Positions 1 through 8,315 of a stretch of 64,000 bases of DNA are shown piece by piece. The notes beneath the pieces were generated by a model. It saw nothing but the letters and a program-made list of their open reading frames with translations. It did not search any database and was not told the origin of the DNA. The first letter of the stretch is position 1. The number at the start of each line of letters is the position of its first letter. Source of the stretch: Marinobacter vinifirmus (GTDB lineage: Bacteria; Pseudomonadota; Gammaproteobacteria; Pseudomonadales; Oleiphilaceae); contig NZ_NEFY01000005.1 in the NCBI RefSeq assembly GCF_002258215.1, positions 186,001 through 250,000 on the forward strand. The letters are read 5' to 3'. A program made the position numbers and the translations under genes.

Positions 1-14
1 TGCTTTTCTCCTGT

Positions 15-20
15 TATACT
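15..20 (+). promoter_or_regulatory. possible -10 box of uvrD
   Basis: TATACT lies 40 bases before the uvrD start codon and matches a sigma-70 -10 box. The matching -35 would fall at or beyond the window edge, so this is only half a promoter. No strong Shine-Dalgarno precedes the ATG; the best is AGGT. Confidence 0.3.
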
Positions 21-59
21 CTCAGGCCTGTTTATTTAACCAGTAAAAAGCCAGGTGCT

Positions 60-2225
60 ATGGACGTTTCCCACATTATTGACCCCCTGAACGATGCCCA
101 GCGCGAGGCCGTCACCGCCCAGAACGACCACCTGCTGGTACTGGCCGGCGCGGGCAGTGGCAAAACGCGGGTGCTGGTGCACCGGATTGCCTGGCTGATG
201 ACTGTTGACCGGGTGCCGCCGACCGGCATCCTGGCGGTGACCTTTACCAACAAAGCCGCCAAGGAAATGCGCTACCGCATCGAAGAAATGATGAACATCC
301 CCTCCCGGGGACTGTGGTTCGGCACCTTCCACGGCATCGCCCACCGCTTGCTGCGCTCGCACTGGAAAGACGCCGGCCTGCCGGAGAATTTCCAGGTGCT
401 CGACAGCGACGACCAGCTGCGCATGGTCAAGCGGGTGATGCGCGAGTTCCAGATTGATGAAAGCCAGTGGCCGCCGAAACAGGCCCAGTGGTTTATCAAC
501 AGCCAGAAAGACGAAGGCCTGCGGGCGGACCATATCCAGGAAAACCCCGGTGACCACTTCACCAGCACCATGCTGAAAATCTACCGCCAGTACGAAAAAC
601 TCTGCCAGCAGGGCGGCCTGGTGGACTTTGGCGAACTGCTGCTGCGCTCCCACGAGCTGTGGCTGCACCGGCCGGAGCTACTGAGTCACTACCAGCAGCG
701 CTTCCAGCACATCCTGGTGGACGAGTTCCAGGACACCAACACCATCCAATACGCCTGGCTTCAGGTACTGGCCAGCAACCGCGTGCCGCTGACCGTGGTC
801 GGGGATGACGACCAGTCCATCTACGGCTGGCGTGGTGCCAAGATCGAAAACATCCAGCAGTACCAGCGGGACTTCCCGAACGCCCGCCTGGTGCGGCTGG
901 AGCAGAACTACCGCTCCACCCAGATGATCCTGAAGGCGGCCAACGCGGTGATCGCCAATAACCAGGGCCGCCTCGGTAAAGAGCTGTGGACCGACGGCCC
1001 CGAAGGCGAACCGATCAGCCTGTACGCGGCCTTTAACGAACAGGACGAAGCCAATTACATCGCTGACTCCATCACCGCCTGGGTCAACGACGGCAACCTG
1101 CGCAGCGAATCCGCCATCCTGTACCGCTCCAACGCCCAGTCCCGGGTACTGGAAGAAGCCCTGATGCGCCAGGGAATTCCCTACCGGGTGTATGGTGGCC
1201 TGCGGTTCTACGACCGCCAGGAAATCCGCAACGCCCTCGCCTACCTTCGCCTGGTGCAGTACCACCGTGATGATGCCGCCTTCGAACGGGTGGTGAACAT
1301 CCCGACCCGCGGCATCGGCGCCAAGAGCCTGGCAGAGCTGCGTGAATACGCCACCGAGCAGGGCATTTCCCTGTGGGAATCCGCCGAACGCCTGCTGGCA
1401 GCAGGGCAGGTGAAAGGCCGGGCGAAAACCGGGCTGCAGTCGTTTATGGAAATCATCAACGGCCTGTCGGAAATGGTGGGCGAAGCCTCACTGCAGGGCC
1501 TGATGAAACAGGCCATCGAAGCCAGTGGCCTGAAGGACTACCACGCCAGCGAAAAAGGCGAGAAGGGCCAGGCAAGGGTTGAGAACCTGGAAGAACTGGT
1601 AAATGCGCTGTCCGATTTCGAGGTGGAAGACGGCGTCGACCCGCTGGCAGAATTCATCGCCCAGGCGGCACTGGATGCCGGCGAAGCCCAGGCCGATGCC
1701 CATGAAGACAGCGTACAGCTGATGACCCTGCACTCTGCCAAGGGCCTGGAATTCCCGCTGGTGTTCCTGGCCGGTGTGGAAGAAGGTTTGTTCCCCCACA
1801 GCATGTCGCTGGAAGAGCCGGGGCGTATGGAAGAAGAACGCCGGCTGGCCTACGTAGGCATTACCCGTGCCATGAAAAAGCTGGTGCTCACTTACGCCGA
1901 ATCCCGCCGCTTGTACGGGCAGGAAAAATTCCACGCGCTGTCCCGCTTCGTGCGGGAGATTCCGGGCGACTGCCTGCAGGAAGTGCGGTTACGCAATACG
2001 GTGACCCGGCCGGCGATGGTGTCCCGCCCTAATGAGAGCATGTTCAGCCAGGATTCGGCGCAGCAATCGGGTTTCAGTCTGGGGCAGCGGGTGCGTCATC
2101 CGAAGTTCGGCGAGGGTATCGTAATGAACTCCGAGGGCACCGGGCACCACACCCGGGTGCAGGTAAACTTCGACGAGGGCGCCAAGTGGCTGGTTCTGGC
2201 CTATGCGCCGTTGGAGGCTTGTTAG
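60..2225 (+). CDS. uvrD: DNA helicase II, UvrD
   Basis: This is a superfamily 1A 3'-5' DNA helicase that displaces excised oligonucleotides in nucleotide excision repair and unwinds nicked DNA in mismatch repair. The 721-residue length matches E. coli UvrD (720). Visible motifs in order: Q-motif region LNDAQREAV (10-18), Walker A AGAGSGKT (29-36), motif II DEFQDT (about 220), motif III GDDDQSIYGWRGA (about 248-260), motif V region LHSAKGLEF (about 556), motif VI YVGITRA (about 597), and a C-terminal Tudor-like segment around GQRVRHPKFGEG (about 677) that in family members contacts RNA polymerase. Rep is the alternative, but the C-terminal segment and the DEFQDT context favour UvrD. It is monocistronic and converges on uppP across a gap filled with palindromic elements. 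Confidence 0.96.
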   Translation: MDVSHIIDPLNDAQREAVTAQNDHLLVLAGAGSGKTRVLVHRIAWLMTVDRVPPTGILAVTFTNKAAKEMRYRIEEMMNIPSRGLWFGTFHGIAHRLLRSHWKDAGLPENFQVLDSDDQLRMVKRVMREFQIDESQWPPKQAQWFINSQKDEGLRADHIQENPGDHFTSTMLKIYRQYEKLCQQGGLVDFGELLLRSHELWLHRPELLSHYQQRFQHILVDEFQDTNTIQYAWLQVLASNRVPLTVVGDDDQSIYGWRGAKIENIQQYQRDFPNARLVRLEQNYRSTQMILKAANAVIANNQGRLGKELWTDGPEGEPISLYAAFNEQDEANYIADSITAWVNDGNLRSESAILYRSNAQSRVLEEALMRQGIPYRVYGGLRFYDRQEIRNALAYLRLVQYHRDDAAFERVVNIPTRGIGAKSLAELREYATEQGISLWESAERLLAAGQVKGRAKTGLQSFMEIINGLSEMVGEASLQGLMKQAIEASGLKDYHASEKGEKGQARVENLEELVNALSDFEVEDGVDPLAEFIAQAALDAGEAQADAHEDSVQLMTLHSAKGLEFPLVFLAGVEEGLFPHSMSLEEPGRMEEERRLAYVGITRAMKKLVLTYAESRRLYGQEKFHALSRFVREIPGDCLQEVRLRNTVTRPAMVSRPNESMFSQDSAQQSGFSLGQRVRHPKFGEGIVMNSEGTGHHTRVQVNFDEGAKWLVLAYAPLEAC

Positions 2226-2266
2226 ACGTCGGTGCTTTTTACCCCTAGCCTTCTGGCTCGGTGGTG

Positions 2267-2376
2267 GCATGGCGGTGGGACGGTCTTTCCAAAAAGCGCT
2301 CTAGCCGTCCATGGGCGCTTGTGTTCCGCCATCCATGGCTCCACAAATTTTTGGAAAGACCGTCCCACCGCCATGC
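2267..2376. repeat. palindromic element PE1 (110 bp)
   Basis: Arms 2267-2295 and 2348-2376 are perfect 29-bp reverse complements. The inner end of each arm is TTTCCAAAAA/TTTTTGGAAA. The 52-nt core (2296-2347) contains CCATCCATGG at 2329-2338, so the GGA-bearing strand is minus. The core is a diverged version of the one in PE2, PE4 and PE5, while the outer 19 bp of the arms are specific to this locus. It lies between the convergent uvrD and uppP genes and would fold into a very stable hairpin in either transcript, so bidirectional termination or 3'-end protection is a reasonable role. Short open frames through it are shadows. Confidence 0.9.
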
Positions 2377-2467
2377 TTCGGCGTTTCTGAAATCCCAATC
2401 GGCTTGCAGACGCTACATAGGCAAGGCTAAGAGGTTGCTTTGAAAGCCAGCTGAGAGGTTTGGGGCT

Positions 2468-2575
2468 GGTATCGGGGTGGGCCTTCCAAAAATGTGCGGA
2501 GCCATGGATGGCGGAGCAGAAGCGCCACAGGGATGTGCCGTAAGGAGCGGTTTTTGGAAGGCCCACCCCGATACC
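2468..2575. repeat. palindromic element PE2 (108 bp)
   Basis: Arms 2468-2492 and 2551-2575 are perfect 25-bp reverse complements, with the inner CTTCCAAAAA shared with the sister elements and locus-specific outer sequence. The core on the plus strand carries CCATGGATGG (2502-2511) and CACAGGGATGTG (2526-2537). The same core appears nearly unchanged, on the opposite strand, in PE4 and PE5. CACAGGGATGTG can form a small hairpin with a GGGA loop. The element is 91 bp from PE1 and in the opposite orientation. Confidence 0.9.
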
Positions 2576-2601
2576 TGCCTACCTCCAATGCCAGGAAACT
2601 C

Positions 2602-2640
2602 GAGCGCTTTTTGGAAAGCCCTTCCTGATGCCTGCCACCT
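2602..2640. repeat. half copy of the palindromic element
   Basis: The stretch begins GAGCGCTTTTTGGAAAG, like the right-hand inner arm of PE1 read on the complementary strand, then runs into CCCTTCCTGATGCCTGCC. No partner arm is visible nearby, so this looks like a decayed or truncated element. With PE1 and PE2 it accounts for most of the 462-bp gap between uvrD and uppP; I see nothing further in the remainder. Confidence 0.5.
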
Positions 2641-2687
2641 CCCAAGGTCGAGGCCGGCACCCGAAGAACAAAACTCCCAAACCGCGA

Positions 2688-3485
2688 TTACATCAGAACC
2701 GCGTAAATCACCCCGGCCAGAATAATCCGGTAGAGAACATACGGCCACATGCCCACTTTGTTGAGCCACTTCAGGAAGAAGTGGATGGCGGTGATGGCCA
2801 TCAGGAACGACGTTACGCCGCCAATCAGGAAGCCATTCCAGTCTACGATCACATCGGATGAGGCCACTTCCAGCAGCTTCACCGCAGACGCCAGCACGAT
2901 AATCGGAATCGCCAGCAGGAACGAAAACCGCGAGGCGGTTTCCCGCGTCATGCCCAGGAACAGGCCGGCGGTGATGGTGACGCCGGAGCGTGAGGTGCCG
3001 GGGACCAGGGCCATGGCCTGGGCGATGCCGACGACGACGGCGTCTTTCCAGTTCAGGGTATCCATGGTGCGCTGGCGTTTCGGCAGCCAGTCGGCAATGC
3101 CAAGCAGAATGCCGAACACCAGGGTGGTGAAGAAGATCACCGAGGCGCCGCGCAGTTCGTTGTCGATCATGTCGAGCAGGGCCAGGCCAGCGAGGCCTGC
3201 GGGAATGGTGCCGATGACCAGGTACCAGGCCAGGGCGCCCTGACCGACGATTCTGCGCTGGCCAATGGAAATCAGGCCGTCCCGGGCGATGCCGAAGACA
3301 TCCCGACGGAAGTAAAGCACCACGGCCAGCAGCGTGCCCACATGCACCGACAGGTCAAAGCCCACGCCCTGATCTTCCCAGCCAAAGAAGGCCGGTGTCA
3401 GGATCAGGTGGGCGGAGCTGGATATGGGCAGGAATTCGGTCAGTCCCTGGAGGAGGCCAAGGAAAAGGGCCTGGTAAACATCCAT
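2688..3485 (-). CDS. uppP: undecaprenyl-diphosphate phosphatase, UppP/BacA
   Basis: This integral membrane enzyme removes the terminal phosphate of undecaprenyl diphosphate, recycling the lipid carrier for peptidoglycan and O-antigen synthesis; overexpression gives bacitracin resistance in known cases. The 265-residue length is typical. The N-terminus has the family signature LLQGLTEFLPISSSAHL (residues 11-27), and the second conserved block PGTSRSGVTI lies near residue 160. About eight hydrophobic segments are visible. It is transcribed alone; the spacing to chrA upstream (101 bp) contains an inverted repeat. No sign of damage. Confidence 0.95.
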   Translation of the reverse strand: MDVYQALFLGLLQGLTEFLPISSSAHLILTPAFFGWEDQGVGFDLSVHVGTLLAVVLYFRRDVFGIARDGLISIGQRRIVGQGALAWYLVIGTIPAGLAGLALLDMIDNELRGASVIFFTTLVFGILLGIADWLPKRQRTMDTLNWKDAVVVGIAQAMALVPGTSRSGVTITAGLFLGMTRETASRFSFLLAIPIIVLASAVKLLEVASSDVIVDWNGFLIGGVTSFLMAITAIHFFLKWLNKVGMWPYVLYRIILAGVIYAVLM

Positions 3486-3525
3486 TCTTTTAATTCCGGT
3501 CGGTGGTGCTGGTTAACGGGTTTGG

Positions 3526-3546
3526 CGCGCTCAGAAAACGAGCGCG
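3526..3546. terminator. 7-bp inverted repeat after chrA
   Basis: CGCGCTC and GAGCGCG (3526-3532, 3540-3546) flank a 7-nt loop in the gap after the chrA stop and before uppP, both on the minus strand. No T-run follows on the minus strand, so an intrinsic terminator is only possible, not shown. Confidence 0.3.
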
Positions 3547-3586
3547 ATATTAGCAGGGTGGCTGCCGGCTGAACAGGCGCGGCAGG

Positions 3587-4780
3587 TTACGCACCCAGCA
3601 GCACGCCGCCGGCGGCCATCACGATCACCACGCCCCAGGCCGGGAGTTTCCATACGCTTAGCAGCATAAACCCGGTCAGGCCAAGGGCGAATTCGCCGGG
3701 GCCGACGATGGCGCTGGTGAATACCGGCTGGTACAGCGCGGCACCGAGAATGCCCACCACGGCGGCGTTGGCGCCGCGCATCAGGGCCTGGGCCCGGTGC
3801 CAGCGGCGGAAGTTGTTCCAGTGTGGCAGTACCGCCATCAGGATCAGCATGCCGGGCAGGAAAATGGCCAGCAGGGCCAGCGCGGCCCAGATAATCGGTG
3901 CAGAGGGCCCCATCACGGCACCCAGGTAGGCGGCAAAGGTAAACAGCGGGCCGGGGATGGCCTGGGCGGCGCCGTAGCCGGCGAGGAATTCATCGGCGGT
4001 TACCCTGCCGGTTTGTACCACTTCCGCTTCCAGCAGCGGCAGCATCACGTGGCCGCCGCCGAAGACCAGCGCCCCGGCGCGGTAGAAGCCATCAAGCATA
4101 TCCAGCGGGGCCGAGGGCGCGAGCCACGCCAGCAGGGGCAGGCCGACCAGCAGGAACACGTATAAAAAAGCCGTCAGCCGGCCGGTGCCCGCTGACACCG
4201 AGATGCCGGAATGTCCGGCCGCGCCGTCGTCGGCAGCGCGGCACAGCACCAGGCCCGCAAGGGCTCCGACCACAATCGCGGAAACCTGCCCGGCAGTACC
4301 GCCCACAAACACCACCAGCATAACCGCTGCCAGGGCGATACCAGCCCGCTGCTGATCCGGGCACAGTGAGCGCGCCATGCCCAGCACGGCGTGGGCTACT
4401 ACGGCTACAGCGGCCACTTTCAAGCCATGGATAATGCCCTGGCTGACCGCACCATCCAGCAGGCTGGCGCTCAGGGCAAAGGCCACCAGGATGATGGCCG
4501 AGGGCAGGGTGAATGCGGTCCAGGCGGCAGCAGCACCCCAGCCGCCGCCACGCTGCAGGCCAATGGCAAAGCCTACCTGACTGCTGGCAGGCCCGGGCAG
4601 GAACTGGCACAGGGCGACCAGGTCGGCATAGTCTTGTTCGGACAGCCAGCGGCGCCGGGCGACAAATTCGTTCCGGAAATAACCCAGGTGCGCTGCCGGG
4701 CCGCCAAAGGAGGTCAAGCCCAGGGCCAGGAAGGCCAGGAAGATTTCGCGAATTCGTCCTGCTGTCGAGCCGGAGGGCAT
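3587..4780 (-). CDS. chrA: chromate efflux transporter ChrA
   Basis: Long-chain CHR-family transporter, 397 residues, with two homologous CHR halves as in the proton-driven chromate exporters of Pseudomonas and Cupriavidus. The N-terminal half has the family block LTSFGGPAAHLGYFRNEFV (near residue 21) followed by a QFLPGPASSQ motif (near 58). The second half repeats the pattern with FGGGHVMLPLLEAEVV and a QAIPGPLFTFAAYLG block. Around ten hydrophobic segments alternate with short loops. It is the last gene of the minus-strand metal-resistance run; the ACR3 stop is only 24 bp upstream, so co-transcription with the arsenic genes is likely. No chrB regulator is present, so chromate control is unclear. 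Confidence 0.9.
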   Translation of the reverse strand: MPSGSTAGRIREIFLAFLALGLTSFGGPAAHLGYFRNEFVARRRWLSEQDYADLVALCQFLPGPASSQVGFAIGLQRGGGWGAAAAWTAFTLPSAIILVAFALSASLLDGAVSQGIIHGLKVAAVAVVAHAVLGMARSLCPDQQRAGIALAAVMLVVFVGGTAGQVSAIVVGALAGLVLCRAADDGAAGHSGISVSAGTGRLTAFLYVFLLVGLPLLAWLAPSAPLDMLDGFYRAGALVFGGGHVMLPLLEAEVVQTGRVTADEFLAGYGAAQAIPGPLFTFAAYLGAVMGPSAPIIWAALALLAIFLPGMLILMAVLPHWNNFRRWHRAQALMRGANAAVVGILGAALYQPVFTSAIVGPGEFALGLTGFMLLSVWKLPAWGVVIVMAAGGVLLGA

Positions 4781-4804
4781 GGTTGCTCCTGAAAGTGTCT
4801 GTGA

Positions 4805-5869
4805 TCAGGCCGGGAACTTGTCCCGGGTGTTATTGGCTATGCGCACCAGCATCAGCATCAACGGCACTTCCACCAGTACGCCCACCACCGTGGCCAGCGC
4901 CGCCCCGGATTGCAGGCCGAACAGGGCGATGGCGGCAGCCACGGCCAGTTCAAAGAAGTTGCTGGCACCGATCATGGCACCGGGTGCGGCGATGCAATGG
5001 CGTACCTTCCATAATTTTGCCCAGCCGTAGGCGATAAAGAAGATCAGTACGGTCTGGATAATCAGCGGCACGGCAATCAGGGCAATGTGCAGCGGGTTTT
5101 CCAGAATGACTTCGCCCTGAAAGGCAAACAGCAGAACCAGGGTGACAATCAGCGCCGCCGGGGTCACCGGGCCGAGGCGTTTCATAAAGACCTCGTCGTA
5201 CCACTGCTGGCCGTTGCGGGCGATCAGGATGCGGCGGGTCAGGTAGCCGGCGGTGAGCGGAATCACGATGTACAGCACCACCGACAGAATCACCGTATCC
5301 CAGGGTACCTGGATGTCGGAAATACCCAGCAGGAACACCACAATCGGGGCGAAGGCGAACAGCATGATGATGTCGTTCAGGGACACCTGCACCAGGGTGT
5401 AGGCGGCATCGCCGCGGGTCAGGTAACTCCAGACAAACACCATGGCGGTGCAGGGGGCGGCGCCCAGCAGAATGGCGCCGGCCAGGTATTCGCTGGCCAG
5501 TTGCGGGGCAATCCAGGGCTCGAACACCACCATCAGGAAGAACCAGGCAATGGCAAACATGGTGAAGGGTTTGATCAGCCAGTTCACAATGGTGGTGATG
5601 GCCAGGCCCTTGGGCTCTTTGCGCACGCCGACAATCGCGCTGAAATCGATCTGCGCCATCATCGGGAAAATCATCGCCCAGATCAGGATGGCGATGGGGA
5701 TGGACACCTGGGCGTATTCAAAGCGCGACAGGGTTTCCGGCACAGACGGCGCCAGTTGGCCCAGCGCTACACCGGCAATAATCGCCAGGGCTACCCAAAC
5801 TGACAGATAGCGCCCGAAAATTCCCATGCTACTGGAGGAAGCTTCCGGGGCTTGTTCGTTACTGCTCAT
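4805..5869 (-). CDS. acr3: arsenite efflux permease, ACR3 family
   Basis: This 354-residue inner-membrane carrier of the bile/arsenite/riboflavin transporter superfamily exports As(III) produced by arsenate reduction. The essential Cys of ACR3 proteins is visible in GAAPCTAMVFVWSYL (about residue 138), and a second conserved block, APGAMIGASNFFELAVA, lies near 295. Ten hydrophobic segments are recognisable. The gene follows arsH by 9 bp in the divergent ars cluster, and chrA follows it by 24 bp. It would act as exporter for the reductase half of the fused ArsC-ArsR protein encoded on the other strand. The family uses the proton gradient; no ArsA-type ATPase is seen. Confidence 0.95.
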   Translation of the reverse strand: MSSNEQAPEASSSSMGIFGRYLSVWVALAIIAGVALGQLAPSVPETLSRFEYAQVSIPIAILIWAMIFPMMAQIDFSAIVGVRKEPKGLAITTIVNWLIKPFTMFAIAWFFLMVVFEPWIAPQLASEYLAGAILLGAAPCTAMVFVWSYLTRGDAAYTLVQVSLNDIIMLFAFAPIVVFLLGISDIQVPWDTVILSVVLYIVIPLTAGYLTRRILIARNGQQWYDEVFMKRLGPVTPAALIVTLVLLFAFQGEVILENPLHIALIAVPLIIQTVLIFFIAYGWAKLWKVRHCIAAPGAMIGASNFFELAVAAAIALFGLQSGAALATVVGVLVEVPLMLMLVRIANNTRDKFPA

Positions 5870-5878
5870 TGCACATCC

Positions 5879-6595
5879 TTAAATGGAACGTTGGTTCACA
5901 CGCTTCGACAGTTCTTCGGCGCTTTCCTTGCGTTCGGAATAGCGGTCGGTCAGGTAATCGCTGCGGTCCCGCACCAGCAGGGTGAACTTTACCAGCTCCT
6001 CCATGACATCCACGATACGGTCGTAGTAGGCCGAAGGCTTCATCCGGTCGTTGTCGTCAAATTCCATGAACGCCTTGGGTACGGACGACTGGTTCGGGAT
6101 GGTCACCATGCGCATCCAGCGGCCCAGCACCCGCAACTGGTTGACTGCGTTGAATGACTGGGAGCCGCCGCACACCTGCATCACCGCCAGGGTTTTGCCC
6201 TGGGTCGGCCGCACCGCCCCCATGGACAGGGGAATCCAGTCGATCTGGGTTTTCATGATGCCGGTCATGGCGCCGTGGCGTTCCGGTGAGCACCACACCA
6301 TGCCCTCGCTCCACTGCACCAGCTCCCGCAGCTCCTGAACCTTCGGGTGGGAGGCATCTTCGGCATCGGCCAGGGGCAGGCCGCGGGGATTAAAGATGCG
6401 GGTTTCCGCACCGATGGCTTCCAGCAGGCGGGCGGCTTCTTCCACCGCCAGGCGGCTGAACGAGCGCTCGCGCAGGGAGCCGTACAGCAGCAGAATTCTG
6501 GGTTTGTGGTCAGAAGGCGTCGCCGCGAACAGGTCGTTGTTGGTCGGGGCCCGGAACAGCCCGGTGTCGATGTTGGGTAAATCAGAAGAGGTCAT
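5879..6595 (-). CDS. arsH: NADPH-dependent FMN reductase ArsH
   Basis: A flavodoxin-fold flavoprotein; characterised ArsH enzymes oxidise trivalent organoarsenicals such as methylarsenite to the less toxic pentavalent form using NADPH/FMN. The 238-residue length is standard. The phosphate-binding loop [10 protein letters not shown] (39-48) binds FMN, and the conserved block [20 protein letters not shown] (near 101-120) is diagnostic of ArsH within the NADPH-dependent FMN reductase family. Spacing of 9 bp to ACR3 and 2 bp to the upstream thioredoxin-fold gene shows an operon. Together with the nearby ArsP-like permease it suggests that organoarsenicals as well as inorganic arsenic are handled. 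Confidence 0.93.
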   Translation of the reverse strand: MTSSDLPNIDTGLFRAPTNNDLFAATPSDHKPRILLLYGSLRERSFSRLAVEEAARLLEAIGAETRIFNPRGLPLADAEDASHPKVQELRELVQWSEGMVWCSPERHGAMTGIMKTQIDWIPLSMGAVRPTQGKTLAVMQVCGGSQSFNAVNQLRVLGRWMRMVTIPNQSSVPKAFMEFDDNDRMKPSAYYDRIVDVMEELVKFTLLVRDRSDYLTDRYSERKESAEELSKRVNQRSI

Positions 6596-6597
6596 GC

Positions 6598-6834
6598 TCA
6601 GCCCAGCAGTTTCTTGATGTCGTCGGCGCTGGCCACCTTGCCTTCCACGGCAATCTCGCCGTCTACGGCCAGGGCGGGTGTGCGCATGATGCCGGCATCA
6701 ATGATGTCGTTCACATCCGTCACCTTTTCCACTTCGTAGTCCAGCCCGAGTGCCCTGGCGGCCTCCTCGGCATTCGCTGTCAGTTGTTTGCACTTGGCAC
6801 AGCCACTGCCATAGATGGTGAATTTCATGGTCAT
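6598..6834 (-). CDS. small thioredoxin-fold redox protein
   Basis: A 78-residue protein of the thioredoxin-like 'redox-active disulfide protein 2' type. A CxxC pair is visible (GCAKCKQL, Cys12 and Cys15) followed by a conserved cis-Pro region TPALAVDG. Such proteins are often encoded beside COG0701 permeases, and here the permease gene lies 25 bp upstream. A role in handing electrons or thiol-bound arsenicals to the permease or ArsH is inferred from context only. Start: MTMKF, with AAGGAGATGACC overlapping the start as Shine-Dalgarno; Met3 is possible too. Confidence 0.8.
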   Translation of the reverse strand: MTMKFTIYGSGCAKCKQLTANAEEAARALGLDYEVEKVTDVNDIIDAGIMRTPALAVDGEIAVEGKVASADDIKKLLG

Positions 6835-6859
6835 CTCCTTCGGGTTTGTGCGGGCGGGG

Positions 6860-8182
6860 TTATACCCACCAGTTTCCGTAAATAAAGCCGGTAATGGTGG
6901 CCATCAGCACCACCAGGGCGCAGTACACCAGGGTTTTCTGCGTGCCCAGAATGGTGCGGATCACCAGCATGTTGGGCAACGACAGGGCCGGGCCAGCCAG
7001 TAACAGCGCCAGTGCCGGGCCCTTGCCCATGCCGGAGCCCATCAGGGCTTCGACGATGGGCACTTCGGTGAGGGTCGAAAAGTACATCAGGGCGCCCAGC
7101 ACCGACGCCAGAATGGTGGAAAGCAGGGAGTTGTCGCCCACCGCGGCGGCGACCCATTCTGAGGGAATCATGCCCTCATGGCCGGGGCGCCCCAGGGCAA
7201 AGCCCGCCACGAACACCCCCGCCAGCAGCAACGGCAGGATCTGCTTGGCGAAGTCCCAGCTTTGTACCGGCCATTCCCGGTCTTCATCCCGCAGGGTGGC
7301 AATCAGCATCAGGCCGCCGATACCGATCACAAACGGCAGCTCCGGCATGCCGGGTGCCAGGGTGGCGAAGGCCGCAACCACGGCGGCCAGAATCAGCAAC
7401 TGGCCCGGTGGCCAGTGCCAGCGCCGTACCAGCAACACACCCAGGACAGCGGCCAGGGCCGCAGTGAACGGCCATTTCAGGTCATAGACCGCCATCCAGG
7501 CCTGGTTGTCGGCCGCCGCCCAGTTGGCGAATACCAGGATGCCCACCATCAGGGCAAAGAACAGGGCAATGACACCGACCGGTTTGTCAGCCTCGTCGCC
7601 GCCGAAGCCCCGGGCATGGCTCACCGAGCGCTCGGCCTCTTCCTTGCGGTAGATCAGGTGCATGATGGCGCCGATAACCACGGCAAAGACAATGGCGCCA
7701 ATGGCCCGGGCCAGCCCGATTTCAGCCCCCAACACCTTGGCGGTGACCACTATTGCCATGATGTTTATGGCCGGGCCGGAATAGAGAAAGGCCACCGCCG
7801 CCCCCAGTCCGGCGCCACGACGATAAATACCGCCGAACAGCGGCAGTACGGTGCACGAGCACACAGCTAGCAAAGTGCCGGATACCGAGGCGACGCTGAA
7901 GGCTACCGGTTTTGAGGCAGACGGCCCCAGATAGCGCATCACCGAGCCCTGGCTGATGTACACCGCCATGGCCCCGGCAATCAGGAACGCCGGCAGCAAG
8001 CACAGAATCACGTGTTCCCGGGCATACCAGTTGGTCAGGCGGAAGGCTTCCAGTACCGCGTTATCAAAGCGTTCGGTTCCGGCGGGCATGAAGAAAATGG
8101 CCAGAAAGGCCAGGATCATGAAAAACAGCAGGTTGCCTTCCCGCTGATTGCTTCGATAGATCTCCAGTAGTCTTTCTGCCAT
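6860..8182 (-). CDS. COG0701 permease, ArsP-like
   Basis: A 440-residue membrane protein of the DUF318/COG0701 permease family, which includes ArsP, an exporter of trivalent organoarsenicals. The family block with Cys108 and Cys110 (AVCSCTVLPLFGGIYRRG) and the following FLYSGPAINIMA are clear, and the second half repeats the pattern (STLTEVPIVEALMGSGMGKGPALALLLAGPALSLPN, seen in pieces near 370-405). It leads the minus-strand ars operon and is divergent from the ArsC-ArsR fusion, so it probably shares control by that regulator. Substrate is inferred from context; other members of the family have unknown substrates. Confidence 0.75.
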   Translation of the reverse strand: MAERLLEIYRSNQREGNLLFFMILAFLAIFFMPAGTERFDNAVLEAFRLTNWYAREHVILCLLPAFLIAGAMAVYISQGSVMRYLGPSASKPVAFSVASVSGTLLAVCSCTVLPLFGGIYRRGAGLGAAVAFLYSGPAINIMAIVVTAKVLGAEIGLARAIGAIVFAVVIGAIMHLIYRKEEAERSVSHARGFGGDEADKPVGVIALFFALMVGILVFANWAAADNQAWMAVYDLKWPFTAALAAVLGVLLVRRWHWPPGQLLILAAVVAAFATLAPGMPELPFVIGIGGLMLIATLRDEDREWPVQSWDFAKQILPLLLAGVFVAGFALGRPGHEGMIPSEWVAAAVGDNSLLSTILASVLGALMYFSTLTEVPIVEALMGSGMGKGPALALLLAGPALSLPNMLVIRTILGTQKTLVYCALVVLMATITGFIYGNWWV

Positions 8183-8252
8183 GGTAGTTTCGATGCCCTT
8201 TATCGCGGTTGGCTCGCTGCTGCTGGCTGCGATTGCTGTCTTTACTCTGTCA

Positions 8253-8315
8253 CAGTTGCGGGCTATTATCGCAAAAGTTAAATATATGGCAACCCGAATA
8301 TACGGAAATTCGTAT
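8253..8315 (+). promoter_or_regulatory. divergent ars promoter region with ArsR-like palindrome
   Basis: The 131-bp gap between the divergent permease and ArsC-ArsR genes is AT-rich against its surroundings. TTGCGG followed about 17 bases later by TAAATA fits a sigma-70 promoter reading plus. A palindrome ATACG-N6-CGTAT (8300-8315) overlaps the weak GGAA ribosome site and the ATG of the fusion gene. It could be the operator for autoregulation, but no footprint consensus was compared. Confidence 0.35.

Noticed and set aside
2261..2725. Short open frames across PE1 and PE2
   Set aside because: They arise from the palindromes, repeat the same peptides on opposite strands, and have no ribosome sites.
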